From positions 1 through 64,000 of the forward strand of contig JAKPAM010000100.1 of assembly GCA_029779435.1 (NCBI GenBank): a stretch of DNA of 64,000 bases, written 5' to 3'. The position numbers were made by a program, and so were the translations under genes. This stretch comes from Pseudomonadota bacterium (GTDB lineage: Bacteria > Pseudomonadota > Gammaproteobacteria > Burkholderiales > Burkholderiaceae_E). The notes beneath the pieces were generated by a model. It had not been told where the DNA came from. It saw only the letters and a list, made by a program, of their open reading frames with translations, and made no database searches. Shown here one piece after another: positions 8,082 through 18,320 of the stretch. The stretch's first letter is position 1, and each line of letters begins with the position of its first letter.

Positions 8082-8348
8082 ATGTACGCTCGCACGCTTG
8101 CCCAAACCCTGCACCGCATCAGCGATGCCTTTCCGGTGCTGATGCTGACCGGTCCGCGCCAGGTCGGTAAAACGACACTGCTCGAAATGTGCGCCCAGGC
8201 GCACCGGCATGCCGAACCGCAAGCGCTGTTGAGCATGTTCGAGCGCATAGGGCTGGGTTCGTACCCTCGGCTCAGCACGCAAGGGGCGGCGGCGCGGAAC
8301 GTTCCCCTTTCGAAAGAGATGATGGCAATTCCGGTGGGCTATCTGTGA
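8082..8348 (+). pseudogene. Internally deleted AAA (DUF4143-type) ATPase
   Basis: The first 36 residues, YARTLAQTLHRISDAFPVLM followed by TGPRQVGKTTLLEMCA, are the N-terminus and Walker A loop of the roughly 400-residue AAA_14/DUF4143 ATPases. After residue 50 the sequence jumps to an unrelated-looking linker and the short end MMAIPVGYL, which resembles the C-terminus of the same family. About 300 residues, including Walker B and the DUF4143 domain, are missing. The product cannot be a working ATPase. The TGA overlaps the GTG start of the next gene. Confidence 0.65.
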
Positions 8349-9496
8349 ACGCGAACCGGTTGGTGCGTATCGACGGCGCGGGGTCCGCGAGTCCGTTATC
8401 CAAAGCGCAGCGGACGTTCAATCGCTGGGTCGAGCGGATCGACCAGCAGCGCGGCCGCCTGGCCGATTGGCAGGCGTTCACTGAAACCTGGCAGACCCGG
8501 GTGGCCGGCGAGTACGAGCCGCTGTGGCGGCGTGTGGTCGAGCAGCGGATCGCGTTGCTGGCGTTGTTCGATCGCGCGCATGGCAGCGGTGAACTGACAC
8601 GGCGCGAGCAGACGCGGTTGGCCGATGTGATCGTCGAGATCGCGCGTGGCGTGCTCGATGAGGAATACGAGGATCAGGTGTTCGATCCGGTGGAAGCCTC
8701 GGGTGCTGATTCATCCGAAGGCTTGGCTGGCGTCCGGGCGATGCACGATCGGTATGCCGGCGTTCGTTATGCGGATTGGCGGGCTGGGGCCAGGCCCGCG
8801 GCGACGGAAGTCACCGACGACGCATCGGCCGAAGACCGGGAGACGAAGGATTGGAGCGACCCGCAGGTGTGGCGCGAAGCGGGGCGTGCGCGTCAGCAGG
8901 CCAACGGGCGTTCGGCCGACGACGGAAGCACCGTCCATGGCGACGATCCGAGCGCGCGGTCGCGCTCGGCGCGTGCGCAGGCGCGGCGGGATCGCGAGCG
9001 AGCGAACGCGGAAGGCGCGACGCGTTCGGTGCGCGATGTCTATCGCAAGCTGGCCAGCGCGCTGCATCCTGATCGCGAGCCCGATCCCGTCGAGCGGGAT
9101 CGCAAGACCGGCCTGATGCAGCGCGTGAACCGTGCTTATGAAGCGAAGGACTTGCTGCAGCTGCTGAGCCTGCAGATCGAGATCGAGCAGATCGATGCGG
9201 TGATGCTCGCCAAGGTCGCCGAGGAGCGGCTGATGCACTATAACCGCGTGCTGAAGGCGCAGTCGGACGAGTTGGAAGCGGAGATCTCGACGATCGCCGC
9301 GTCGTTCGCGCCATCGTTCGCCGACCCGGCCGCATCGAACCGGCGACAGGCGATGACGCCGGTGGTGCTTCTCGGCGAACTGCAACAGGATCTGGCGGCG
9401 TTGCGGCGCGAGAGCCAGCAGCTTGCCGGGGATCTGGCAGCGTTCAAGGACGTACGGGTCGTCAAGGGATGGTTGAGGGCGCTGCGCGGGCGATGA
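8345..9496 (+). CDS. J-domain co-chaperone-like protein
   Basis: 383 residues from the GTG at 8345-8347, which overlaps the TGA of the ATPase remnant; the open frame upstream of this is not coding-like. The J domain is internal to C-terminal: DVYRKLASALHPDREPDP carries the HPD tripeptide at residues 241-243. Flanking helices are rich in Glu, Arg and Gln (likely coiled coil, about 20-110 and 300-375). J proteins stimulate DnaK ATPase; no dnaK or client gene is near. A low-complexity charged linker (about 150-225) separates the halves. The N-terminal domain has no assignment I can support. Confidence 0.7.
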   Translation: MNANRLVRIDGAGSASPLSKAQRTFNRWVERIDQQRGRLADWQAFTETWQTRVAGEYEPLWRRVVEQRIALLALFDRAHGSGELTRREQTRLADVIVEIARGVLDEEYEDQVFDPVEASGADSSEGLAGVRAMHDRYAGVRYADWRAGARPAATEVTDDASAEDRETKDWSDPQVWREAGRARQQANGRSADDGSTVHGDDPSARSRSARAQARRDRERANAEGATRSVRDVYRKLASALHPDREPDPVERDRKTGLMQRVNRAYEAKDLLQLLSLQIEIEQIDAVMLAKVAEERLMHYNRVLKAQSDELEAEISTIAASFAPSFADPAASNRRQAMTPVVLLGELQQDLAALRRESQQLAGDLAAFKDVRVVKGWLRALRGR

Positions 9497-9563
9497 TGCG
9501 GCGCGCAGTACCGCTAATCTCGTTATCGAGGCCCGGCAGGTCAGCGGGCGGTGAAGTGGGCGA

Positions 9564-10781
9564 ATGAGAGCCGTGGATCCGATGATGCGTTCGCCGCGTG
9601 GCACGGCCGTCGAGGTCTTCGGGGCCTTTCTCAAGCTGGGCCTGACGTCCTTCGGGGGACCGATCGCGCATCTCGGGTATTTCCGCACGGAGTTCGTCGA
9701 GCGCCGGCGCTGGCTGGACGACCGGGGATATTCCGACCTGGTCGCGTTGTGCCAGTTCCTGCCGGGGCCGGCCAGCAGCCAGGTCGGCATGGCGCTGGGC
9801 CTGGGCCGTGCGGGATGGTCCGGGATGCTGGCCGCCTGGGCCGGGTTCACGCTGCCGTCGGCGATCGCGCTGATCCTGTTCGCTTTCGGCATCGCGCGCT
9901 ATCAGGGTGTGGCCCAATCCGGGTGGGTGCATGGCCTCGAGGTCGTGGCCGTGGCGATCGTCGCGCAAGCCGTTCGGGGCATGGCCGGGTCGCTGTGCCC
10001 GGACCGCCCGCGCATCGCGATAGCACTGCTGGCCGCCCTGCTGACGCTGGCCTTGCCATCGGCCGCCGGGCAGGTGGCTGCCATCGCCATTGCAGGCGGG
10101 TTGGGGTGGTGGGGATTGAAGCGTGTGCAGTCCGAGGGCGAGCCGGTTCTCGCTTACCCCGTTTCGCGCAGGGCGGGAATCGCCGCGCTGTGGCTGTTCG
10201 TCGCGCTGCTGATCGGCTTGCCATGGTGGGCGGCCGCGACGGGCGCCCCGGCGGTGGTGTCCCTGCTGGACGGCGTCTATCGCGCCGGCGCGCTGGTCTT
10301 CGGCGGCGGACACGTCGTCTTGCCGCTGCTGCAGGCGACGGTCGTGCCGAGCGGTGTCGTCAGCAATGCCGATTTCCTGGCTGGTTATGGTGCAGCGCAA
10401 GCCGTGCCCGGACCGCTGTTCACGTTCGCCGCCTATCTCGGCGCGGTGGCCAACGGGCCGCTGCACGGCTGGATTGGCGGTCTGGTGCTGCTGGCAACGC
10501 TGTTCCTGCCCGCCGTGCTCGTGCTCGTCGGCGCGTTGCCGTTCTGGGAAGGTTTGCGCCGCCGCGCGGGCATCCAGACGACGATGGCCGGCATCAATGC
10601 GGGCGTCGTCGGCATCCTGTTGTCCGCGTTGTACGACCCGGTATGGACGAATGCCATCCGCGGCAAGGCCGATTTCGGGTTGGCGCTCGCCGCGTTCGGA
10701 TTGTTGACCGCAGGTCGCGCGCCGCCAGCCCTCGTGGTCTTGCTGGCCGGGCTGGCGGGGTGGGCGATGCAGGCTACGTGA
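9564..10781 (+). CDS. chrA: Chromate transporter ChrA
   Basis: 405 residues with about ten to twelve hydrophobic segments. The CHR-domain signature FLKLGLTSFGGPIAHLGYF is near residues 22-40, and the second half has the related AGALVFGGGHVVLPLL, so this is the long two-domain form. Known: ChrA is an inner-membrane chromate/sulfate antiporter that exports chromate. No chrB regulator or chrC is adjacent. ATGs at 9564 and 9582 are both possible. Also seen: QFLPGPASSQ and AAQAVPGPLFTFAAYLG, conserved ChrA loops. Confidence 0.92.
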   Translation: MRAVDPMMRSPRGTAVEVFGAFLKLGLTSFGGPIAHLGYFRTEFVERRRWLDDRGYSDLVALCQFLPGPASSQVGMALGLGRAGWSGMLAAWAGFTLPSAIALILFAFGIARYQGVAQSGWVHGLEVVAVAIVAQAVRGMAGSLCPDRPRIAIALLAALLTLALPSAAGQVAAIAIAGGLGWWGLKRVQSEGEPVLAYPVSRRAGIAALWLFVALLIGLPWWAAATGAPAVVSLLDGVYRAGALVFGGGHVVLPLLQATVVPSGVVSNADFLAGYGAAQAVPGPLFTFAAYLGAVANGPLHGWIGGLVLLATLFLPAVLVLVGALPFWEGLRRRAGIQTTMAGINAGVVGILLSALYDPVWTNAIRGKADFGLALAAFGLLTAGRAPPALVVLLAGLAGWAMQAT

Positions 10782-10891
10782 TACCCGCTGCACGACATCG
10801 ACTGCATGCGGGGCTTATCGGGCTTATCGCATGACGGGCCGGCCGCGGGGAGCCAGCCCGAGCGGCCCATGGGAGCGGACCACTCGATCGA

Positions 10892-11218
10892 TCAGCCGAC
10901 GTACGGGTTGTCGGGCGAGGTGATCGGCGTCTTGTGCAACAGCGCGAAATCACGCTCCTGCTTCACCTGCGCGCGGCTCTTGCCTTGCTCGGGGGCGGCG
11001 ACGTTGGCGACGCGGTTGTCCGGATACTCGGCGGCGACCGCATGCGTGTCATTCATGTAGTCACGCAGTTCGGCCTGCACCTGTGCACGAGTGGTCGTCG
11101 ACACGACGGGCTTCTGGTTCCACGGCAGTTGGTCGGCGGTGAGTTCACCGGCTTGAGCGGCACCGACGCCCACGGAAAGCAGGGTACCGAGGGCGATGGC
11201 AGCGAATTTGTTGTTCAT
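10892..11218 (-). CDS. DUF4148 small exported protein (copy 1)
   Basis: 108 residues from the ATG at 11216-11218, preceded by AAAGGAG. Residues 1-22 form a clear signal peptide ending AQA. The mature part begins GELTADQLPWNQKPV and continues with TRAQVQAELRDY and KSRAQVKQERDFAL, the DUF4148 pattern common in Burkholderia relatives. The function is unknown; the protein is presumably periplasmic. A second copy about 20 kb away (31754-32083) is closely similar in protein, and the upstream 115 bp is also shared. Confidence 0.88.
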   Translation of the reverse strand: MNNKFAAIALGTLLSVGVGAAQAGELTADQLPWNQKPVVSTTTRAQVQAELRDYMNDTHAVAAEYPDNRVANVAAPEQGKSRAQVKQERDFALLHKTPITSPDNPYVG

Positions 11219-11332
11219 GATCGAACTCCTTTCGGTTGTCTGGTTCGGGCAGCGAAGTGCTGTGCGATGGAGTAACTGTATGCCTCGGCAATAATTGCCG
11301 AAACACCTCCATGAACAACCTGAGGTTTCCAA
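11219..11332 (-). promoter_or_regulatory. Conserved upstream region of DUF4148 copy 1
   Basis: This leader aligns almost base for base with the leader of the second DUF4148 gene (32084-32200). Shared elements: the AAAGGAG ribosome-binding region, a block complementary to GGGCAGCGAAGTGCTGTGCGA, CATACAGTTA (possible -10), and the palindrome AACCTGAGGTT (11317-11327). Copy 1 alone also has the perfect palindrome CGGCAAT-A-ATTGCCG (11286-11300). Confidence 0.6.
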
Positions 11333-11422
11333 ATTCCATCCAGTGACATCGACCCGGGGTCCGCCCCGGGCGAGCGCGACGCGCCGCGGCTTCGTCGAGG
11401 ACGATCGGGGCTTCGACGTCGC

Positions 11423-13219
11423 TCACACGGGTTCTTCCGCGGGAGGGGGAGCATTGTCGTGCCGGGGCGGCGCGATGTAGTCGATGTTGCCCAGCACCAG
11501 CGCGCGGCCGGCGAATTCGCCGCCGGCGGTTTCCAGCGCGAAGCGCTCGGCATCGCGCGTGCGCACCTGCGTGGTCAGCTCGTCGGCCTCGTCCTCGGTG
11601 GCGCCCAGCGCCACCGCGCCGGCTCGGCCCATTTGCAGCGCTGCTTCGAAGGTCTCGCGTACCACGCTGTCGGCGCCCAGCTTGACCAGTTCCAGCGCAT
11701 GCTGGCGGTCGAACGCGCGCACCACCAGGCGGCTGTGCGGGCACTCGCGCCGGGCGTTCTCGACGATGCGGTTCGCAGCGTGCTTGTCGTCCACGCACAC
11801 CAGGATGGCCCGCGCCTGGTGTGCGCCGGCGGCGTGCAGCACGTCGGCACGCGCGCCGTCGCCGTAGTACACCTTGAAGCCGTAAGGCTCGGCGCCGCGG
11901 ATCATGTCGGGGTCGTTGTCGATGATCGACAGTCGCGCACCGTGCGCCAGCGGCGCCTGGCTGGCGATCTGGCCGACGCGACCGAAACCGATGACCAGCA
12001 CGTCGCCGCGCAGGTCGCTGGGCGTCTCCACGCCATCGATCGGTCGCGCCTGCGGGCGCGCCAGGCGCTTGTGCAGCACCAACACCAGCGGCGTGATGGC
12101 CATCGACAGCACGATGATCGCCGTCATGTTGGCGTTGACCTCGGCGCTGATCACCTTCAGCTTGACCGCCTCGGCGTACAGCACGAAGGCGAACTCGCCG
12201 CCTTGCGCCATCAGGATCGCGCGGTCCACCGCGTCGGCGCGGCTGCTGTGCGCGATGCGCGCCACCACGTAGATGCACAGCGCCTTGGCCGCCATCAGCG
12301 CCAGCACGCCGGAGACGATCAGCGGCCAGTTGCGCGCCACGACGACCAGATCGAGCGACATGCCGACGCCGAGGAAGAACAGCCCCAGCAGCAGGCCGCG
12401 GAACGGCTCGATATCGGCCTCGAGCTGGTGACGGAAGGTCGATTCCGACAGCAGGACTCCGGCCATGAATGCGCCCAGCGCCATCGACAGGCCGCCCAGT
12501 TCCATCAGCAGCGCCGCGCCCAGCACCACCAGCAGCGCGGCGGCGGTCATCACTTCGCGCGCCTTCGAGCGTGCCAGCATGCTGAACAGCGGGTTCAGCA
12601 GCCACAGCCCGGCAGCCACCAGTGCCGCTAGCGCCAGCGCCGCCGTGCCGGCGCGCTGCCACAGCGGCGCCGCGTGCGCCGGCATGGCGTCGGCCGGCGC
12701 CAGGAAGGCCACCAGCGCCAGCAGCGGAACGATCAGCAGGTCTTCCAGCAGCAGGATCGAGACGATGCGCTGCCCGCGCGGCGCCAGGATGTCGCCGCGC
12801 TCGGCCAGCACCTGCATCACGATCGCGGTGGAGGTCAGCACGAAGCCCGCGCCGCACACGAACGACATCTGCCACGGAAAGCCGAACGCCATGCCCACCG
12901 CCGTCAGCAGCAGCGCGCACACCGCCACCTGCAGGCTGCCCAGGCCGAAGATCTGCGCCCGCAGGCTCCACAGGTGCGAGGGCTTCATCTCCAGGCCGAT
13001 GACGAACAGGAACATCACCACGCCCAGTTCGGCGACATGGACGATGGTCTGCGCGTCGGTCACCAGCGCCAGGCCGAACGGCCCGATCGCCAGCCCGCCC
13101 GCCAGATAGCCCAGCACCGAGCCCAGCCCGATGCGCTTGAACAGCGGTACCGCCACCACGGCTGCGCCGAGCAGGGCGACGACGCCGACCAATTGACTTG
13201 CGCTTGCTTCCGCGGCCAT
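11423..13219 (-). CDS. Kef-type potassium/proton antiporter (CPA2) with RCK domain
   Basis: 598 residues from the ATG at 13217-13219, which has GAGGAAG upstream. The first about 385 residues form a multi-span Na/H-exchanger domain (for example VLGYLAGGLAIGPFGLALV and LLLEDLLIVPLLALVAFLAP). A cytoplasmic TrkA-N/RCK domain follows, with the nucleotide-binding loop VIGFGRVGQIASQ. Family: KefB/KefC glutathione-gated K+ efflux systems that acidify the cytoplasm under electrophile stress. No KefF/KefG ancillary subunit is adjacent. KefB and KefC cannot be separated by eye. The gene stands between DUF4148 and the acylase operon. Confidence 0.88.
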   Translation of the reverse strand: MAAEASASQLVGVVALLGAAVVAVPLFKRIGLGSVLGYLAGGLAIGPFGLALVTDAQTIVHVAELGVVMFLFVIGLEMKPSHLWSLRAQIFGLGSLQVAVCALLLTAVGMAFGFPWQMSFVCGAGFVLTSTAIVMQVLAERGDILAPRGQRIVSILLLEDLLIVPLLALVAFLAPADAMPAHAAPLWQRAGTAALALAALVAAGLWLLNPLFSMLARSKAREVMTAAALLVVLGAALLMELGGLSMALGAFMAGVLLSESTFRHQLEADIEPFRGLLLGLFFLGVGMSLDLVVVARNWPLIVSGVLALMAAKALCIYVVARIAHSSRADAVDRAILMAQGGEFAFVLYAEAVKLKVISAEVNANMTAIIVLSMAITPLVLVLHKRLARPQARPIDGVETPSDLRGDVLVIGFGRVGQIASQAPLAHGARLSIIDNDPDMIRGAEPYGFKVYYGDGARADVLHAAGAHQARAILVCVDDKHAANRIVENARRECPHSRLVVRAFDRQHALELVKLGADSVVRETFEAALQMGRAGAVALGATEDEADELTTQVRTRDAERFALETAGGEFAGRALVLGNIDYIAPPRHDNAPPPAEEPV

Positions 13220-13301
13220 GCTGCTTCCTCGTGGTGAATTGCCGGTGCGGCGACCGAAGCCGGCCGCCGCCTGCATGGTAAAGCGGCCGCCGTTGCCGCG
13301 A

Positions 13302-15664
<2,363 letters not shown>

Positions 15665-15668
<4 letters not shown>

Positions 15669-16954
15669 TTGCGGGCCAGATATTCGATGACGGGCGCGAG
15701 CTGCGGAACCGGGCCCAACGTGCCGCGCACGCGTCGTACGGTCTCGAACGCGCGGTCGGCGGCGTCCAGCGCCAGCGCGATGTCCTGTGGGCCGTGCGCG
15801 GCCGACAGGAACATGTTGTGGTAAGGATGGAAGAACGCGCCGTTTTTCAGGCATTCGGCGGTCCATGCATAGCCGACGCGAAAATCCGGATCGTCATCGA
15901 ACAGGATCTGCGGCATCTGCGCCGGCCCGGTCTGGCGCAACGCGAAGCCATGCGCGCGTGCGCGCTCTGCGAGTCCTTCGCGCAGTGATCGGCCGGCGGC
16001 CTCCAGGCGTTCCAGGTAGTCGGTCTGCGCGATCTGGCGCAGCGTCTCGACGCCGGCGGCCATCGGCACCGCCGAGAACCAGAACGAGCCCGTCACGAAG
16101 ATCGTGCGCGCCGCCTCGCGCAAGGGCTCGCTGCCGAGCACGGCCGAGATCGGCTGGCCGTTGGCGAAGCACTTGCCCCAGCAGCTCAGGTCGGGGGCGA
16201 TCCCCAGCAGCGACCAACTGCAGTCGCGCGCCAGCCGGAAGCCGGCGCGGATGTCGTCGACGATCAGCACTGCGCCCGTTTCGTCGCACAGCCGGCGCGC
16301 CGCGTGCGCGTAGTCGGCGTTCAGCGCCTGCTGGTCGCTGAAGACGTCATGGCGGTAAGGCGTCGCGAACACGGCGGCCACGTCCCCTTTGTGCCGGCGC
16401 ATCAGGTCCTCGAGGCTCTGCGGATCGTTGTACGCGTAGTAGGCGACGTGGGCGCGATCCTCGGGCACGGTGCCCGCGGTGCGGCTCAGCGGCACGCACC
16501 ACGGATCGGCGCCGTGATAAGCGTCATGGGCGACCAGGATCACGCGGCGCCTGGTGTGCGCGCGGGCGATCACCATCGCCATCGTGGTCGCGTCGGTGCC
16601 GTTCTTGCAGAACATCGCCCACTGCGCGTGCGAGACCTGCGCGACGAAGCGCTCGGCCAGTTCGACCATGACCTCGGACGGCCCGTTCATCGTGTCGCCC
16701 AGCGCCTGCTGCGCCGCGATCGCGGCCTGCACGGCCGGATCCTGGTAGCCGAGCAGATTCGGCCCGAACGCGCACATGAAGTCGACGTACTCGTTGTCGT
16801 CGACGTCCCAGATCCGGCAGCCCCGGGCGCGGTGGAAGAACTGCGGGTAATCGGCCGGCAATCGCGCCGTCGACATGTGGCCGTACATGCCGCCGGGTAT
16901 CACCTGTAGCGCCCGCTCTCGCAGGGCCTCGTCGCGCACGCGGGTCCAGGCCAT
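15665..16954 (-). CDS. Class III PLP-dependent aminotransferase
   Basis: 429 residues from the ATG at 16952-16954, with AGGAGA upstream. The fold-type I landmarks are present: NGTDATTMAMVIAR (cofactor phosphate loop), HDAYHGAD, IVDDIRAGFR (PLP pyridine Asp near 233) and CWGKCFANGQP with Lys261 as the Schiff-base lysine. The sequence is of the glutamate-1-semialdehyde-aminomutase-like subgroup, which also includes omega-amino acid transaminases. It overlaps the acylase start by four bases. Together they could release and then transaminate an amine or beta-amino acid; the substrate is not readable. Confidence 0.9.
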
Positions 16955-17141
16955 CGGTCGTCTCCTGTCTTTGGGGGCGGCGGATCGTCGCGTCCGCCTC
17001 GCATCGCAGTCTATACAACAAGCGGCCGCGCGCCGAGGAGGCCCTCGGGGCCGTTGGAGTCCCTGAAGAGGAACGGGGGCCTTCGATATACTTTCACCCA
17101 ACCGGGTCGGGTCGACACCCGGACGATCAAGCAGGAGACAT

Positions 17142-18206
17142 ATGCCAGTCCAGATCATCGGCATGATCGGGGTCACGCCGCCCGAAGGCGCCACCGTGCA
17201 CGTCATCAAGGGCACGTTGTCGCGTACGTTCCTCGCCGAGTTCGCGCAGGCGCATGAAGCCGCCGGCTTCGACATGGCGCTGGTCGGCTATACGTCGACG
17301 TCCGCCGAGGGCTTCAGCGTCGCGCTCTATGCCGCGATGAAGACGGCGCGCCTGAAGTTCCTCGTCGCGCACCGCCCGGGTTCGGTCGCGCCCACGTTGA
17401 TGGCGCGCAAGATCGCGACCTTCGATCAGTTGACCGAGGGGCGCCTGGCGCTGCACATCATCGCTGGCGCGAGCGATCGCGAGCAGCAGAGCGATGGTGA
17501 TTTCTCCGACAAGATCGGCCGCTATCGCCGCGCCGACGAGTACGTCGGGCTGCTGCGCCGGCTGTGGACCGAGACGAAGCCGATCGACCACGAGGGCGAG
17601 TTCTACCGGATCCGCGGCGGCTTTTCCGATGTCCGGCCGTTCCAGTCGCCGTATCCGCGCCTGTACTTCGGTGGCTCGTCGCCCGAAGCGCTCGAGATGG
17701 GCGCGCGTCAGTGCGACGCGTTCGCGATGTTCGGTGAACCGCTGAAAGACACCGCCGAGCGCATCGCCGGCTTCGATGCGATGGCGGCCGCGCACGGCCG
17801 CAAGCCGGGCTACAACATTTCGTTCCGGCCGATCATCGCCGAGACCGAAGGCCAGGCCTGGGACAAGGCGAAACGGCTGCTCGAAGAGATCAAGGGCAAG
17901 TCGACGGTCAATCAGGCGTTCGACCGGTCCGGTGAACGCCTGCTCAAGCACGGCGCGTTGGCGGACGTCCACGACGAGCGCTTGTGGATGGGCATCGCCA
18001 GCGTGACAGGCGCATCGGGCAACACCTCGTGCCTGGTCGGCACGCCGCAGCAGGTCGGCGATGCGATCCTCGCTTACTACCGGTTGGGCGTCGACTCGTT
18101 CCTGATCCGGGGCTTCGACCCGGTCGGCGATACGACCGAGTTCGGGCGCGAGCTGATTCCGTACATCAAGGCCGGCGCGGCGCGCATCGACGCCGAGCGG
18201 GCGTGA
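17142..18206 (+). CDS. LLM-class flavin-dependent monooxygenase (alkanesulfonate-monooxygenase-like)
   Basis: 354 residues with CAGGAGAC upstream of the ATG. The blocks FLVAHRPGSVAPTLMARKIAT, GRLALHIIAGASD and YFGGSSPEALEMGA are those of SsuD-like two-component FMNH2-dependent monooxygenases. These desulfonate or oxidise small molecules and need a separate flavin reductase; none is near. The gene is divergent from the aminotransferase/acylase operon across 187 bases, so co-regulation is possible. There is no sulfonate transporter next to it. Confidence 0.88.
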   Translation: MPVQIIGMIGVTPPEGATVHVIKGTLSRTFLAEFAQAHEAAGFDMALVGYTSTSAEGFSVALYAAMKTARLKFLVAHRPGSVAPTLMARKIATFDQLTEGRLALHIIAGASDREQQSDGDFSDKIGRYRRADEYVGLLRRLWTETKPIDHEGEFYRIRGGFSDVRPFQSPYPRLYFGGSSPEALEMGARQCDAFAMFGEPLKDTAERIAGFDAMAAAHGRKPGYNISFRPIIAETEGQAWDKAKRLLEEIKGKSTVNQAFDRSGERLLKHGALADVHDERLWMGIASVTGASGNTSCLVGTPQQVGDAILAYYRLGVDSFLIRGFDPVGDTTEFGRELIPYIKAGAARIDAERA

Positions 18207-18320
18207 CGATCCGCATGAACGCGCAGGTCGCTGATTTCCGGGCCGAGGCCGACGAACTCGCGAACCCGCTCGTCACGCCAAGCGACGCCGGTCAGCGGAT
18301 CCGCATGAGGCCGGGCGCGT

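Noticed and set aside
9551-10834. Long alternative open frame over chrA
   Set aside because: High GC leaves frames open by chance. The composition is Arg/Gly-rich without hydrophobic spans, whereas the frame at 9564 gives a complete ChrA.
11145-12971. 608-codon open frame overlapping the Kef antiporter on the same strand
   Set aside because: Arg/Ala/Gly-rich translation with no domain. The frame at 11423-13219 has the full antiporter and RCK domain.
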